This document shows positions 18,618 through 27,045 of a stretch of 64,000 nt of DNA, one piece after another. Below the pieces are notes generated by a model. It saw nothing but the letters and a program-made list of their open reading frames with translations. It was not told where the DNA came from and made no database searches. Source of the DNA: Alphaproteobacteria bacterium (GTDB lineage: Bacteria > Pseudomonadota > Alphaproteobacteria > Micropepsales > Micropepsaceae); contig CANJBZ010000010.1 in NCBI GenBank assembly GCA_947473475.1, positions 33,588-97,587 on the forward strand, read 5' to 3'. The stretch's first letter is position 1, and each line of letters starts with the position of its first letter. The position numbers and the translations under genes were made by a program.

Positions 18618-20888
18618 ATGAACACGATCACCGATCTTTCCCGGCGCGGCGTGCTGCAGAACACGGGCGCGCTTTTCGTGGCTTTCTCTATGGCCGATGC
18701 AGGCGCCGCAATGGCAGCCGCCGCGACCGCCGACGGCAGGCCGCCACTGCTGCCGACCGAGCTTGATTCGTGGATTTCGATTTCCCGCGAAGGCATGGTC
18801 ACCGTCTATTTCGGCAAGATCGACGGCGGCCAGGGCACCGATCTGGCCATGGTGCAGATCGTCGCCGAAGAAATGGATATGCCGGTGAAGAATGTCGGCA
18901 TCGTCCAAGGCGATACCGCCCGTACCGTGAACCAGGGCGGCGCTTCGGGCAGCACCGGCGTGCGCTTTGCGGGTGCGGCTCTCCGGCAAGCGGGCGCCGA
19001 AGCCCGCCGCGTGCTGGTGAATCGCGCCGCCGAAAAGCTCGGCGTGCCGGCCGAGCGTTTGACGGTCACCGACGGCGTCGTATCCATGATGGGCGATCCG
19101 TCGAAGAAGATCAGCTACGCTGAAATCATGAATGGCGGCTTTTTCCATTCGGAGATCGGCTGGAACAAGCAATACGGCAACCCGCTGGCGCTGACGTCGC
19201 CCGCTAAGCCCAAATCCCCGAAGGACTACAAGGTCGTCGGCACCTCGCCGCCGCGCCTGGACGTCCATGGCAAGGTGTTCGGCACCACCCCGTGGGTGCA
19301 GGACATCCGCGTCGAAGGCATGCTGCACGGCCGCATGATTCGTCCCTCGATTGCGGGAGCATCGGTCGTCGCGGTCGATGAATCCTCGATCGCTAATATT
19401 CCGGGCGCCAAAGTTGTCCGCAAAGGCGATTTCCTAGGCGTCGTCGCGCCCAAGGAATGGGACGCCATCAAGGCGTCGCAGTCGCTGAAAGTGACGTGGT
19501 CGCAAGTGGCCGATCCTTTCCCGGATCAGGCCCAGCTTTACGAGCACATTCGCAAGGCCCCGATCAGCAAATCCGACGAACAGAAGAAGGGCGACATCGA
19601 CGCGGGCTTCGCCAAAGCCGCCAAGATCGTCGAGGCCGAATATGAATGGCCGTTCCAATCCCATGCCAGCATGGGTCCGGGCTGCGCCGTCGCCGATGTG
19701 AAAGCGGACGGCACGACGACGATCTGGACGGGCACGCAGAAGCCCCACTTCGCGGCGCAGGGCGTTGCCGGCTGCCTCGGCGTCCCCGTCGAAAAAGTAC
19801 ACGCGATCTGGGTCACGGGCCCTGGCTCTTACGGCCGCAACGATGCGGGCGATGTCACCATGGACGCCGCCGTCATGTCGCAACTCACCGGCAAGCCGGT
19901 GCGCGTGCAGTACATGCGCTACGAAGGCCATGGCTGGGATCCGAAAGCCCCGGCCTCTGTGCACCGCGCGCGTGCTGCGCTCGATGCGAACGGCAATGTG
20001 CTGGCTATCGATTTTGTGTCGAAGGGCTTCTCGCGTATCGAGACCAATTCGACGGAAGCCGAGCCGGGCGACACGCTGGCCGGGATGCTTCTCGGGCACA
20101 AATCTGCGCGGACGCAGGCGTTCAACCTGCCGGAAAACGCCTACACCTTCGAAAACAAGCGGCTTGCGTGGGAAACCGTGGCCGCCCTGCTTCCCGGCCC
20201 CTCGCCGCTGCGCACCTCGCACATGCGCGATCCGCTGGGACCGCAAATCGCCTTCGCCAATGAATCCTTCATTGACGAAGTGGCGTTCGCGGCGAACGCC
20301 GACCCGGTGGAATTCCGCCTGAAGTATCTGAGCCAAGAGCGAGACCGCGCCGTCGTTCAGGCTGCGGCGGAAAAAGCCGGATGGAAGCCGGGCAAAGCGG
20401 GCGCCCGCCGCACGCAGCGGGGCGACATCGTCACCGGGCGCGGCGTTGCCTATTCGCAGCGCACCGGCACAATGGTCGCCATCGTCGCGGATGTCGAAGT
20501 GAACACGAAGACGGGCGCGCTGCGCGTGCCGCGTGTCACCGTTGCGCATGATTGCGGCTGCATCGTCAATCCCGATGCGCTTCGCCGCGTGATCGAAGGC
20601 AACGTCGTGCAAGGCCTGTCGCGTTCGATCCACGAAGAAGTGCAGTTCGACCGCAAGAACGTGCGCAGCGTCGATTGGCTGACCTATCCGATCGTGGACA
20701 TCACGGAAGCACCGCCGCAGATCGACATCGTGCTGCTGAACCATCCCGACGCGATGTCGACGGGTGCTGGTGAAGCCACCATGCGTCCGCTGGCGGCAGC
20801 CATCAACAACGCGATCTTCGAAGCAACCGGTTCGCGCATTCGCCGCGCGCCGCTGACGCCGCAACGGATTCGCACCTCGACTGTGTAA
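18618..20888 (+). CDS. isoquinoline 1-oxidoreductase-type molybdopterin subunit
   Basis: A 756-residue molybdenum hydroxylase large subunit of the IorB type. The N-terminal SRRGVLQNTGALFVAFS looks like a Tat leader, so the enzyme may be periplasmic. Family marks include WISISREGMVTVYFGKID, GQGTDLAMVQIVAEEMD, the cofactor-binding TGPGSYGRNDAGD, and the C-terminal GAGEATMRPLAAAINNAIF with the active-site Glu. Enzymes of this group hydroxylate N-heterocycles or oxidise aldehydes; the substrate here is unknown. With only two subunits and no FAD subunit, electrons probably go to a cytochrome or quinone. The Tat chaperone/maturation factor usually found with it is not adjacent. Confidence 0.92.
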   Translation: MNTITDLSRRGVLQNTGALFVAFSMADAGAAMAAAATADGRPPLLPTELDSWISISREGMVTVYFGKIDGGQGTDLAMVQIVAEEMDMPVKNVGIVQGDTARTVNQGGASGSTGVRFAGAALRQAGAEARRVLVNRAAEKLGVPAERLTVTDGVVSMMGDPSKKISYAEIMNGGFFHSEIGWNKQYGNPLALTSPAKPKSPKDYKVVGTSPPRLDVHGKVFGTTPWVQDIRVEGMLHGRMIRPSIAGASVVAVDESSIANIPGAKVVRKGDFLGVVAPKEWDAIKASQSLKVTWSQVADPFPDQAQLYEHIRKAPISKSDEQKKGDIDAGFAKAAKIVEAEYEWPFQSHASMGPGCAVADVKADGTTTIWTGTQKPHFAAQGVAGCLGVPVEKVHAIWVTGPGSYGRNDAGDVTMDAAVMSQLTGKPVRVQYMRYEGHGWDPKAPASVHRARAALDANGNVLAIDFVSKGFSRIETNSTEAEPGDTLAGMLLGHKSARTQAFNLPENAYTFENKRLAWETVAALLPGPSPLRTSHMRDPLGPQIAFANESFIDEVAFAANADPVEFRLKYLSQERDRAVVQAAAEKAGWKPGKAGARRTQRGDIVTGRGVAYSQRTGTMVAIVADVEVNTKTGALRVPRVTVAHDCGCIVNPDALRRVIEGNVVQGLSRSIHEEVQFDRKNVRSVDWLTYPIVDITEAPPQIDIVLLNHPDAMSTGAGEATMRPLAAAINNAIFEATGSRIRRAPLTPQRIRTSTV

Positions 20889-20908
20889 GCGATCCATCGC
20901 GGGAATAA

Positions 20909-20944
20909 AAATGCGGCGCAGCCCGAAAGGACTGCGCCGCATTT
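20909..20944. terminator. bidirectional rho-independent terminator
   Basis: AAATGCGGCGCAG, loop, CTGCGCCGCATTT, with A/T runs on both outer sides. It sits between the converging molybdoenzyme gene and the metallophosphoesterase and can end both transcripts. Confidence 0.85.
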
Positions 20945-20960
20945 CTTTGAAGCGACCGGT

Positions 20961-22016
20961 TTAGTGCGAGACGCGGTTCGCCGGAACAATCATCGGCTGA
21001 TAGGAAAAGACTTCCCGGCTTGTGGGATCCACATAGACCTTGACCCAGTTCACGTCGTTGGTGCCGGTCTGTGCGTTGTCGCCGAATGTCTCCACACGCG
21101 TGAAGTTCTCCACGCGCTTGCCTGCCGAATCCAGCAACGGCTTATCGACGCGGAAGTAATGAGAATCGCCATGCACGTAGGCGACAGGCTTGCTGAACGC
21201 GACGACTTCGTTGCGTAGTGCGACGAGATAGTCCTTGTAACCGTCCGGGGCCGCGTCGGTTTCGACAAGCGTTTGGGCGTTGCGCAGCGGCGCACGAGTC
21301 GAGTCGCTTAAATCAAATCCCACATCCGCCTGAGCAATAACCATGACGGCAACCGACTTCCGATCTTTCGCGTAGGCAAAGCTATCCTGCAGCCACTTGA
21401 TATTGGCCGCATTGCGCGCCGCATATTCCGCCGGATCGGGATTTGTGTCGCACAGATTGTTGCAAGAACCCTGAACGTTCATGGTGATGTACGTGACGCT
21501 GCCGACGGTCCAACGGCGGTTCTCGACGCAGCCCACGAAGGCTCCGGCCTGATTGAGGCACAGCTTTGAATCCTGCTTTTGTTGCAAAATCGGGTGCTGG
21601 CCGAGCGAATAATTGTTGGAAAAGAACACCTGACGCTCATGGTCCAGGCGTTCGCGCGAATTGAAGCCGCCATTGTTGGGGCGGTCGCAGTCCACCCAAT
21701 CGTTGTCGCCGGGCGTGAACATCGCCGCGGATTCCAGCGAACTGAACCATCCGAGTGCCCGTGTGTAGAGCGCATCGTCTCAGGCGCTGTTCGAGCCCTG
21801 CTTCAAGTCGCCATCGTTGATGGAAAACGTGACTTTCGCCGCATTGATATCGGCGAACAGTGCGGGAAGAGCGGCCTCTTGCGCTGCGGAATAGGGCAGG
21901 TCGCCCCAGAGCGCGACGGTCGTTCTCGCAACAGAGGCGGCGTCGGCAACAGCGGAAAACACGAATGGCGCGACCAATGCGGTAGCGAGCAGGCTTGATC
22001 TCGTGAAAAGTTTCAT
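20961..22016 (-). pseudogene. metallophosphoesterase interrupted by one in-frame TGA
   Basis: Two segments in the same frame (22016-21783 and 21779-20961) read as one secreted calcineurin-like phosphoesterase of about 351 residues. It has a signal peptide (MKLFTRSSLLATALVAPF, ending near ADAAS), VALWGDLPYS, then INDGDLKQGSNSA, a TGA at 21780-21782, DDALYTRALGWF, the GDNDW motif and the VHGDSHYF metal His block near the end. There is no frameshift: a single codon is the only lesion. From memory of related proteins the TGA falls where a Cys is usual (TGC to TGA is one base change). Likely a recent nonsense mutation or a sequence error; read-through cannot be excluded. Confidence 0.8.
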
Positions 22017-22210
22017 CGTCGAATCCTTGGCAAATTGGATTGTTTCGGAAAACCGGGTGGGTGCGCGCGCGAGCACAAACGCGAATCTCGCGCGGCGTGG
22101 CGCGATCTAAGTCCGTCCGGTTAACGGAGAGATGGCGCGTTAACGATGTTTCGATGAAGTTATTCTGATGATCCAATGACAGACAAAATTACAAACCGGA
22201 CAGGTTTGGG

Positions 22211-22522
22211 TCACAGGAACCAGCGCACCTCGTACATCAGCGCTGCGAGGAGGGCGACCGCAGGTACCAGCCACGCCAATTCCGGCGACAGCCGCACGAC
22301 GAAGCCGCGAGGAACGACAATGGCAGCAGTGACGCCCGCAAGCACAGCGGTAGCGAGCCAGCCATACCAAAGGATCGGCGGACCAGCCGTCGCAGGAGCG
22401 GCCACGTCGATCGTGCCGCTCGTCAGGTAATAGCGAAACAGCGACCAATCGAAATAATAGGCGAGCGTGTACGCCAAGCACGCGGTCAGCGAAAACATCA
22501 TCAGACGGGAATGCGTTTTCAT
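22211..22522 (-). CDS. small membrane protein in the FecI/FecR operon
   Basis: A 103-residue protein with three or four hydrophobic segments (LMMFSLTACLAYTLAYYF, ILWYGWLATAVLAGVTAAIV, LAWLVPAVALLAALMY). ATG 22522 overlaps the stop of the upstream gene (ATGA), so it is coupled to it. It is the last of four minus-strand genes that begin with the FecI-type sigma factor. I do not recognise the family; the context suggests a role connected with iron or siderophore uptake. Confidence 0.65.
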   Translation of the reverse strand: MKTHSRLMMFSLTACLAYTLAYYFDWSLFRYYLTSGTIDVAAPATAGPPILWYGWLATAVLAGVTAAIVVPRGFVVRLSPELAWLVPAVALLAALMYEVRWFL

Positions 22523-22986
22523 AGTGCCAGCCCTCTGATGGACACCAGCAACTGCCCGACGATGAAATTCCACCAGACCGTAAGCGCGACGATCCAGGTC
22601 AGCCACAGACGCGCGCCGTCATAGCTGCGTTCCAACGGCTGTTTCCAGCAGGCCCAATAGGCGGGGAGCAGCAACACGCCGAGGGCGGAAAAATGCTCCT
22701 TCAGCTCGAACGCGCCATTGGCGGCGCGAAGGTCAAGGTCTTGCAATAGAGGCCGTACGACAAGCCGGAAGCGTGGATAGAGCACCGCGCCCATAATCAT
22801 CACAGCCACAAACAACACGACGACAGGCGTGCCATAGGCCGACGCATCCGTCGTGCGAAAACGGCTGAAGAAGGACCGCGCGCGCCGTTCGTTGCGCGGC
22901 ACGCTTGCGGCCAACGCCTGATGCGTCACCGCACCGAGCAGCGCCACGGCAAACAGTCCGTGCAGGATCAGAAGCGCCGTCATCAT
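22519..22986 (-). CDS. four-helix membrane protein in the FecI/FecR operon
   Basis: A 155-residue integral membrane protein with about four helices: MTALLILHGLFAVALLGAV, TPVVVLFVAVMIMGAVL, FSALGVLLLPAYWACW and LWLTWIVALTVWWNFIVG. Histidines in the first helix (LILHG, VTHQAL) and in KEHFSA could be haem or metal ligands, but this is only suggestive. ATG 22986 is preferred (22983 is also ATG). It is separated from the FecR-like gene by the repeat at 22998-23170 and overlaps the next gene by 4 nt. No family recognised. Confidence 0.65.
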   Translation of the reverse strand: MMTALLILHGLFAVALLGAVTHQALAASVPRNERRARSFFSRFRTTDASAYGTPVVVLFVAVMIMGAVLYPRFRLVVRPLLQDLDLRAANGAFELKEHFSALGVLLLPAYWACWKQPLERSYDGARLWLTWIVALTVWWNFIVGQLLVSIRGLAL

Positions 22987-22997
22987 GGGCGTATGGG

Positions 22998-23170
22998 TCC
23001 TCCCCTGCGCAGCGGGGGAGGGGGACCGCCGAAGGCGGTGGAGGGGGCGGCGGCGCAACGCAATGCGGGATTAAAGCACAAGCTGGAAACAGGTTTGAGC
23101 GCGGAGCAGCCCACTCCACCGCGCAAGCGCGGTCTCCCTCCCCCGCTCCGCGTTGCTACGCGGGGGAGGA
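22998..23170. repeat. GC-rich composite palindromic repeat
   Basis: Outer arms TCCTCCCCTGCG...CGGGGGAGG at the left and CCCTCCCCCGC...GCGGGGGAGGA at the right, each a hairpin, enclose GGAGGGGGC and inverted GGTGGA/TCCACC segments. The layout matches the element at 61875-62019. It separates fecR from the downstream membrane-protein genes without a terminator-like T run and may be transcribed. Confidence 0.7.
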
Positions 23171-23176
23171 TTGCGG

Positions 23177-23512
23177 TTACCGTTCGACCCAATCGAGCGT
23201 CGTCCAGAATTCGTGGTTGCCCGTGTAGGAGATCATGCCGATGCCGATGAAGGCGGCGCACATGACGGCCAGTAACGCCGAACGCGCCACCCGTTGCCGG
23301 GCGGCGGCCACGGGAGCGGGTGTCAGCTGGCCCTGCGCGCCGTTCAACAGCGTCCAATTCCGCTCCATCTCACCCAGCGCCGCGGCGTTTGCCGCATCCG
23401 CCCGCCATGTATCGAGAGCGACGCGCTCTTCCACGGCCATGACGCCGCGGCGGCATTTCGCGAACCACAGAGCCGCGGCGTGTTCACGGTGCGCCATCTC
23501 CTGTTTGCTCAT
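23177..23512 (-). CDS. shortened FecR-like protein (DUF4880 domain plus one membrane helix)
   Basis: A 111-residue protein. Residues 1-60 match the cytoplasmic FecR N-terminal domain (AALWFAKCRRGVMAVEERVALDTWRADAA is typical; a LNWRLADPANRAAF-like helix follows as ANAAALGEMERNW). One membrane helix follows (SALLAVMCAAFIGIGMISYT), then only about 15 residues. Ordinary FecR anti-sigma/co-sigma proteins are about 320 residues, with a periplasmic domain that senses the TonB receptor. That domain is missing here with no sign of a frameshift. It overlaps the fecI stop by 4 nt and so is coupled to the sigma factor it should control. Confidence 0.8.
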   Translation of the reverse strand: MSKQEMAHREHAAALWFAKCRRGVMAVEERVALDTWRADAANAAALGEMERNWTLLNGAQGQLTPAPVAAARQRVARSALLAVMCAAFIGIGMISYTGNHEFWTTLDWVER

Positions 23513-24030
23513 GGTTGGTTCTCCGAATTGCGGCAGGCGCGCACGACACGCAGCATCGCCTCGGCGATGTGCTTCTCAACCGTTCCGTTGCTGACGTTCA
23601 TCCGCCGTGCAATCGCCGCATAGCTAAGCCCTTCAAACCGATGCAGCGTGAATGCCTGCCGGCAGCGAGGAGGAAGATCGTCTATGGCGGCAAGCGCGCG
23701 CTCCAACTCCTGCTTTCCGGCGAGCACCCGTTCCGGATCAGGGGAAGAAGCTAAGGCCGGCGCCGCGCCAAGCTCGTGCATTACAGCCGCATCGCGCCGT
23801 TCCTGACGGCGACGGTCGAGAAAAAGATTTCGGGCGATCCGCATCAGATAGCGGAGCGGATCGCGCACCGCACCGGGCTTTCTGATCTCAAGCGCCCTGA
23901 TGCATGCGTCTTGGGCAACATCTTCCAACTCGGCTGCGCGCCGACCCTGGACTCGCTGCTTGAGAACAAGCGTGCGACAGGCTTGCACCAGTCCGCCCTT
24001 CTCGTCTTTCGCCGTTTGCCGGTTGCCCAT
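23509..24030 (-). CDS. fecI: FecI-type ECF RNA polymerase sigma factor
   Basis: A 173-residue ECF sigma factor. Region 2 is at about residues 15-85 (VAQDACIRALEIRKPGAV, DPLRYLMRIARNLFLDRRR) and region 4 at 110-165 (LPPRCRQAFTLHRFEGLSYAAIARRM is the classical segment, followed by SNGTVEKHIAEAM). FecI-group factors turn on outer-membrane iron-uptake genes. It is transcribed divergently from the TonB-dependent receptor, whose promoter it probably recognises, and is coupled to a FecR-like gene. Confidence 0.92.
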   Translation of the reverse strand: MGNRQTAKDEKGGLVQACRTLVLKQRVQGRRAAELEDVAQDACIRALEIRKPGAVRDPLRYLMRIARNLFLDRRRQERRDAAVMHELGAAPALASSPDPERVLAGKQELERALAAIDDLPPRCRQAFTLHRFEGLSYAAIARRMNVSNGTVEKHIAEAMLRVVRACRNSENQP

Positions 24031-24104
24031 GGGCCCTCCCCGTGACGGAATTTTAGCCCATCAAGCGGGTAGAGACAGAGAAGAAAATTTTTTACCGGCC
24101 ATAT

Positions 24105-24132
24105 GGGGGTAACAGGGCGCCCCAAACGTCTG
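24105..24132 (+). promoter_or_regulatory. putative ECF (FecI-type) promoter of the TonB receptor
   Basis: GGGGGTAAC at 24105-24113 and CGTCTG at 24127-24132, about 30 nt before the receptor ATG. The CGTC element is a common -10 box of iron-regulated ECF sigma factors and the preceding G/T-rich block resembles what I remember from FecI-controlled promoters in related bacteria. This is inference from spacing and motif only. Confidence 0.4.
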
Positions 24133-24161
24133 TTTGTTAGACGCACATTCTCCATTGGGTC

Positions 24162-26354
24162 ATGCCGGTATTCGATCAAGACCAACATCGCGGCCGCCGC
24201 GCCGGACGCTTTCTCGCGGGGACCGCCCTTGGGCTGGTATTAACCACACCGGCGGCGGCCGGTGAAAACCCGGCGGCGCGCAACGAGCAGCCGGAGCAGG
24301 TCATCATCCAGGGCATGCGGCCGGACGATTACCGGGTCGAGGTGCCGAATTTCGGCAAATTGACCGAGCCGCTGATCAATACGCCCCAATCCATCGAGAT
24401 CATCTCCGACCAGATTCTACAGGACCGCGGCGTCACCAACCTCAACGATGCGCTGCGGAACGTGCCGGGCATCAGTCTGGGCGCCGGCGAGTTCTCGTGG
24501 CAGGGCAACAATCCCAGCATCCGCGGTTTCGTCGCCCGCACCGACATGTTCCTGGATGGCATCCGCGATTTCGGCAGCTACTACCGCGATGCCTTCAACC
24601 TGCAGCAGATCGAAGTCTTAGAAGGCCCCTCCTCGATTTTGTTCGGGCGAGGCTCGACCGGCGGCGTCATCAATCAGGTGACCAAGATCCCGTCTCTTGA
24701 CGGGTTCGTTAGGGGCACACTGGTCGGGGGCACCGATTTCACACGCCGCGCCACCGTCGATATTGACGCGCCCATCCCCGAACTTGGGCCCAACGCCGCC
24801 TTCCGCCTCACCGGCATGGTGCACGCCCAGAGTGTGGCGGAGCGTAATGTCGCCAAGCAAACCCGCTTCGGCGTAGCGCCAAGTCTCGCGCTCGGCATCG
24901 GCACGCCGACGCGTTTCACGCTGTCCTATTTCGACCAGAATGCGAACGACGTGCCGGACTACGGCGTGCCCTGGTTCGGGTCCGCCCCGGCGCCGGTGCC
25001 GCGGCAGAATTTCTACGGCTTCACATCCGACTTCCTGAAAACCGGAACGGATATGGCGACGTTCAAAGCCGAGCACGACTATTCCACGCGTCTCACCGTG
25101 CGCAACCAGGTGCGCTATGCCCATTACACGCGCGACTTCCGCATCACCGAACCGATCATCACAGCGCCCTTGAGCACACCGCTGTCATCGGTGGCCGTGA
25201 GCCGGAATATCTGGGGCGGAAGCAGCGTCGAAAGCATGATCTGGGATCAGGCCGACGCGACCGCCCGCTTTACCACTGGACGTATCGAGCACAGCCTCGT
25301 CGCGGGCATCGAAGGCGGGCAGGAAGAATCCCAGCCGGAATTCGACAACAGCACGGGCGTACCAACGGTGCCGTTGCTGGCGCCCGATCCGCATCGCCCC
25401 TTCAGCGCGGCAGTCACCTTCCCGCGTTTCAAAGCCGATACCAAGGGCACGAGTTTCGCCGCCTTTGTGATCGACACCGCCAAGCTGGGCGAACAGTGGG
25501 AAGTGAATCTGGGACTGCGGTGGGATTATTTTGCCGCGGACTACAAAGCAGCGCGCTATTCGACGACAACGCCGGGCCTAGTCACCGGCAACGATGCGCT
25601 GCTGCGGATCGACCGCATGACGAGCTATCGCGCGGCGCTCGTGTATAAGCCCGAAAGCAACGGCTCGATTTATCTGGATTACGGGACATCGTTCAATCCC
25701 TCGGCGGAATCGCTGTCGTTCATCGTGAACGCGCGGGCGTTTGGCACTGGCAATGCGTTTCTTGCGCCGGAAAAGAACCAGACGGTCGAACTCGGAACCA
25801 AATGGGACGTTCTCAACAATCAGCTTTCGCTGACGGGCGCGGTGTTTCGGCTGGAGAAGCTCAACGCGCGTGTACCTGACCCGAGTAATCCCGGCTTCAA
25901 CATGCTGGAAGGCACGCAGCGGGTTGACGGCTTAAGCCTGAATGCCACCGGGCGCCTGACAGAGAAATGGCAGCTCACAGCGGGCTACACGCTTCTGGAC
26001 AGCCATGTCATCAAGTCCGCGGCGGGCGCGGCCCCGGAAGGCTCTCCGCTTGCCAATACGCCCAAGAACGCTTTCACCTTCTTCACCGAATACCGTCTGC
26101 TGCCTGCGTTTGAAATCGGCGCCGGAGGCCAGTTCGTATCATCGCGTCTGGCCCAGAACGTTCCGCCCATCAAGAAAGTGCCGGGCTATTGGACGTTCGA
26201 CCTGATGGCGAAATATGATCTATCCGAAAAGATGAGCCTGCAGCTCAACGTGAACAACATCTTCGACAAATATTATTACGACCAGCTCCATCCGTTTCAC
26301 GTGGTGCCCGGTCAAGGCCGCTTGGCGCTGCTGACATTGAACTTCCGGCTTTGA
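24162..26354 (+). CDS. TonB-dependent siderophore receptor (catecholate/Fiu-like)
   Basis: A 730-residue outer-membrane receptor. A signal peptide (residues 1-32, ending TPAAAG) is followed by a TonB-box-like EQVIIQG, the plug domain at about 60-180 (INTPQSIEIISDQILQDRG, LNDALRNVPGISLG, VLEGPSSILFGRGSTGG) and a beta barrel ending in the terminal Phe-x-Leu signature (LTLNFRL). It binds a ferric siderophore and imports it with TonB energy. Upstream lies a divergent FecI/FecR pair. Four nt downstream is a PiuC-type dioxygenase, a standard partner of catecholate-type receptors. Unlike classical FecA there is no obvious N-terminal signalling domain between signal peptide and plug. Confidence 0.95.
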   Translation: MPVFDQDQHRGRRAGRFLAGTALGLVLTTPAAAGENPAARNEQPEQVIIQGMRPDDYRVEVPNFGKLTEPLINTPQSIEIISDQILQDRGVTNLNDALRNVPGISLGAGEFSWQGNNPSIRGFVARTDMFLDGIRDFGSYYRDAFNLQQIEVLEGPSSILFGRGSTGGVINQVTKIPSLDGFVRGTLVGGTDFTRRATVDIDAPIPELGPNAAFRLTGMVHAQSVAERNVAKQTRFGVAPSLALGIGTPTRFTLSYFDQNANDVPDYGVPWFGSAPAPVPRQNFYGFTSDFLKTGTDMATFKAEHDYSTRLTVRNQVRYAHYTRDFRITEPIITAPLSTPLSSVAVSRNIWGGSSVESMIWDQADATARFTTGRIEHSLVAGIEGGQEESQPEFDNSTGVPTVPLLAPDPHRPFSAAVTFPRFKADTKGTSFAAFVIDTAKLGEQWEVNLGLRWDYFAADYKAARYSTTTPGLVTGNDALLRIDRMTSYRAALVYKPESNGSIYLDYGTSFNPSAESLSFIVNARAFGTGNAFLAPEKNQTVELGTKWDVLNNQLSLTGAVFRLEKLNARVPDPSNPGFNMLEGTQRVDGLSLNATGRLTEKWQLTAGYTLLDSHVIKSAAGAAPEGSPLANTPKNAFTFFTEYRLLPAFEIGAGGQFVSSRLAQNVPPIKKVPGYWTFDLMAKYDLSEKMSLQLNVNNIFDKYYYDQLHPFHVVPGQGRLALLTLNFRL

Positions 26355-26358
26355 TGCC

Positions 26359-27039
26359 ATGCTGCTCCGCATTCCCTCCGTTCTGACGCCCGCGCAAGTT
26401 TCGCAATGCCTGACGCAACTGAAAGCCGCCGACTGGAGCGATGGCAAAGACACCGCCGGTTATCTTTCGCGGCGCGTGAAGGACAATGAACAACTGCCCG
26501 AGAGCCATCCCGTCGCACGGCAACTCGGCGGCATGATCTTGGATGTGATCGATCAGAACCAGTTGTTCATTTCCGCTGCGCTGCCGCTGAAAGTCGTGCC
26601 ACCGCTGTTCAATCGCTACGCCGGCGGACAATCCTATGGCGGGCATGTAGACGGTGCGATCCGCCCGGTGCCTGGCACACCGCATCGCGTACGCACCGAT
26701 TTGTCGGCGACGCTCTTTCTGTCCGCGCCGGACGATTACGAGGGCGGTGAGCTCGCCATCGAACAAGGCTCCCTGACGGAGCGCATTAAGCTGCCGGCCG
26801 GCGACATGATCCTGTACCCCGGCACTACCATTCACCGCGTCGAACCGGTGACGCGTGGCGCCCGCATCTGTGCCTTCTTCTGGGTCCAAAGCATGGTGCG
26901 GGAAGACGCCAAGCGCGAGCAATTGTTCGAACTGGATACGGCGCTTCAGGCGCTGGGCCGGGATAACGCCGATCATCCCTCGCTGGTGAAGATCGCCGGG
27001 GTCTATCACAATCTGCTGCGGCTCTGGGCCGATACGTAA
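26359..27039 (+). CDS. PKHD-type Fe(II)/2-oxoglutarate dioxygenase (PiuC/YbiX)
   Basis: A 226-residue dioxygenase. The iron ligands are visible as HVD (GGHVDGAIRP) and the distal His of TIHRVEPVTRG, followed by the 2-oxoglutarate-binding Arg of ARICAFFW. The N-terminal LLRIPSVLTPAQV and the ending VKIAGVYHNLLRLWAD are typical of PiuC/YbiX. The family is iron-starvation-induced and linked to siderophore receptors; the reaction is not settled. It begins 4 nt after the receptor stop and is almost certainly co-transcribed. Confidence 0.93.
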   Translation: MLLRIPSVLTPAQVSQCLTQLKAADWSDGKDTAGYLSRRVKDNEQLPESHPVARQLGGMILDVIDQNQLFISAALPLKVVPPLFNRYAGGQSYGGHVDGAIRPVPGTPHRVRTDLSATLFLSAPDDYEGGELAIEQGSLTERIKLPAGDMILYPGTTIHRVEPVTRGARICAFFWVQSMVREDAKREQLFELDTALQALGRDNADHPSLVKIAGVYHNLLRLWADT

Positions 27040-27045
27040 GGCGCG

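Noticed and set aside
19434..20942. 500-residue minus-strand open frame opposite the molybdoenzyme
   Set aside because: Arg/His-rich shadow; the opposite strand encodes a clear IorB-type subunit.
21780..21830. Selenocysteine insertion at the metallophosphoesterase TGA
   Set aside because: No stable hairpin of bacterial SECIS type directly after the TGA and an exported, probably disulfide-related Cys position; kept only as a remote option.
22983..23357. Minus-strand open frame across the repeat between fecR and the membrane genes
   Set aside because: It reads through palindromic repeat DNA and overlaps the fecR-like gene in another frame.
24031..24161. Fur box between fecI and the TonB receptor
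   Set aside because: No stretch matches the 19-bp Fur consensus well enough; only an ECF-type promoter could be proposed.
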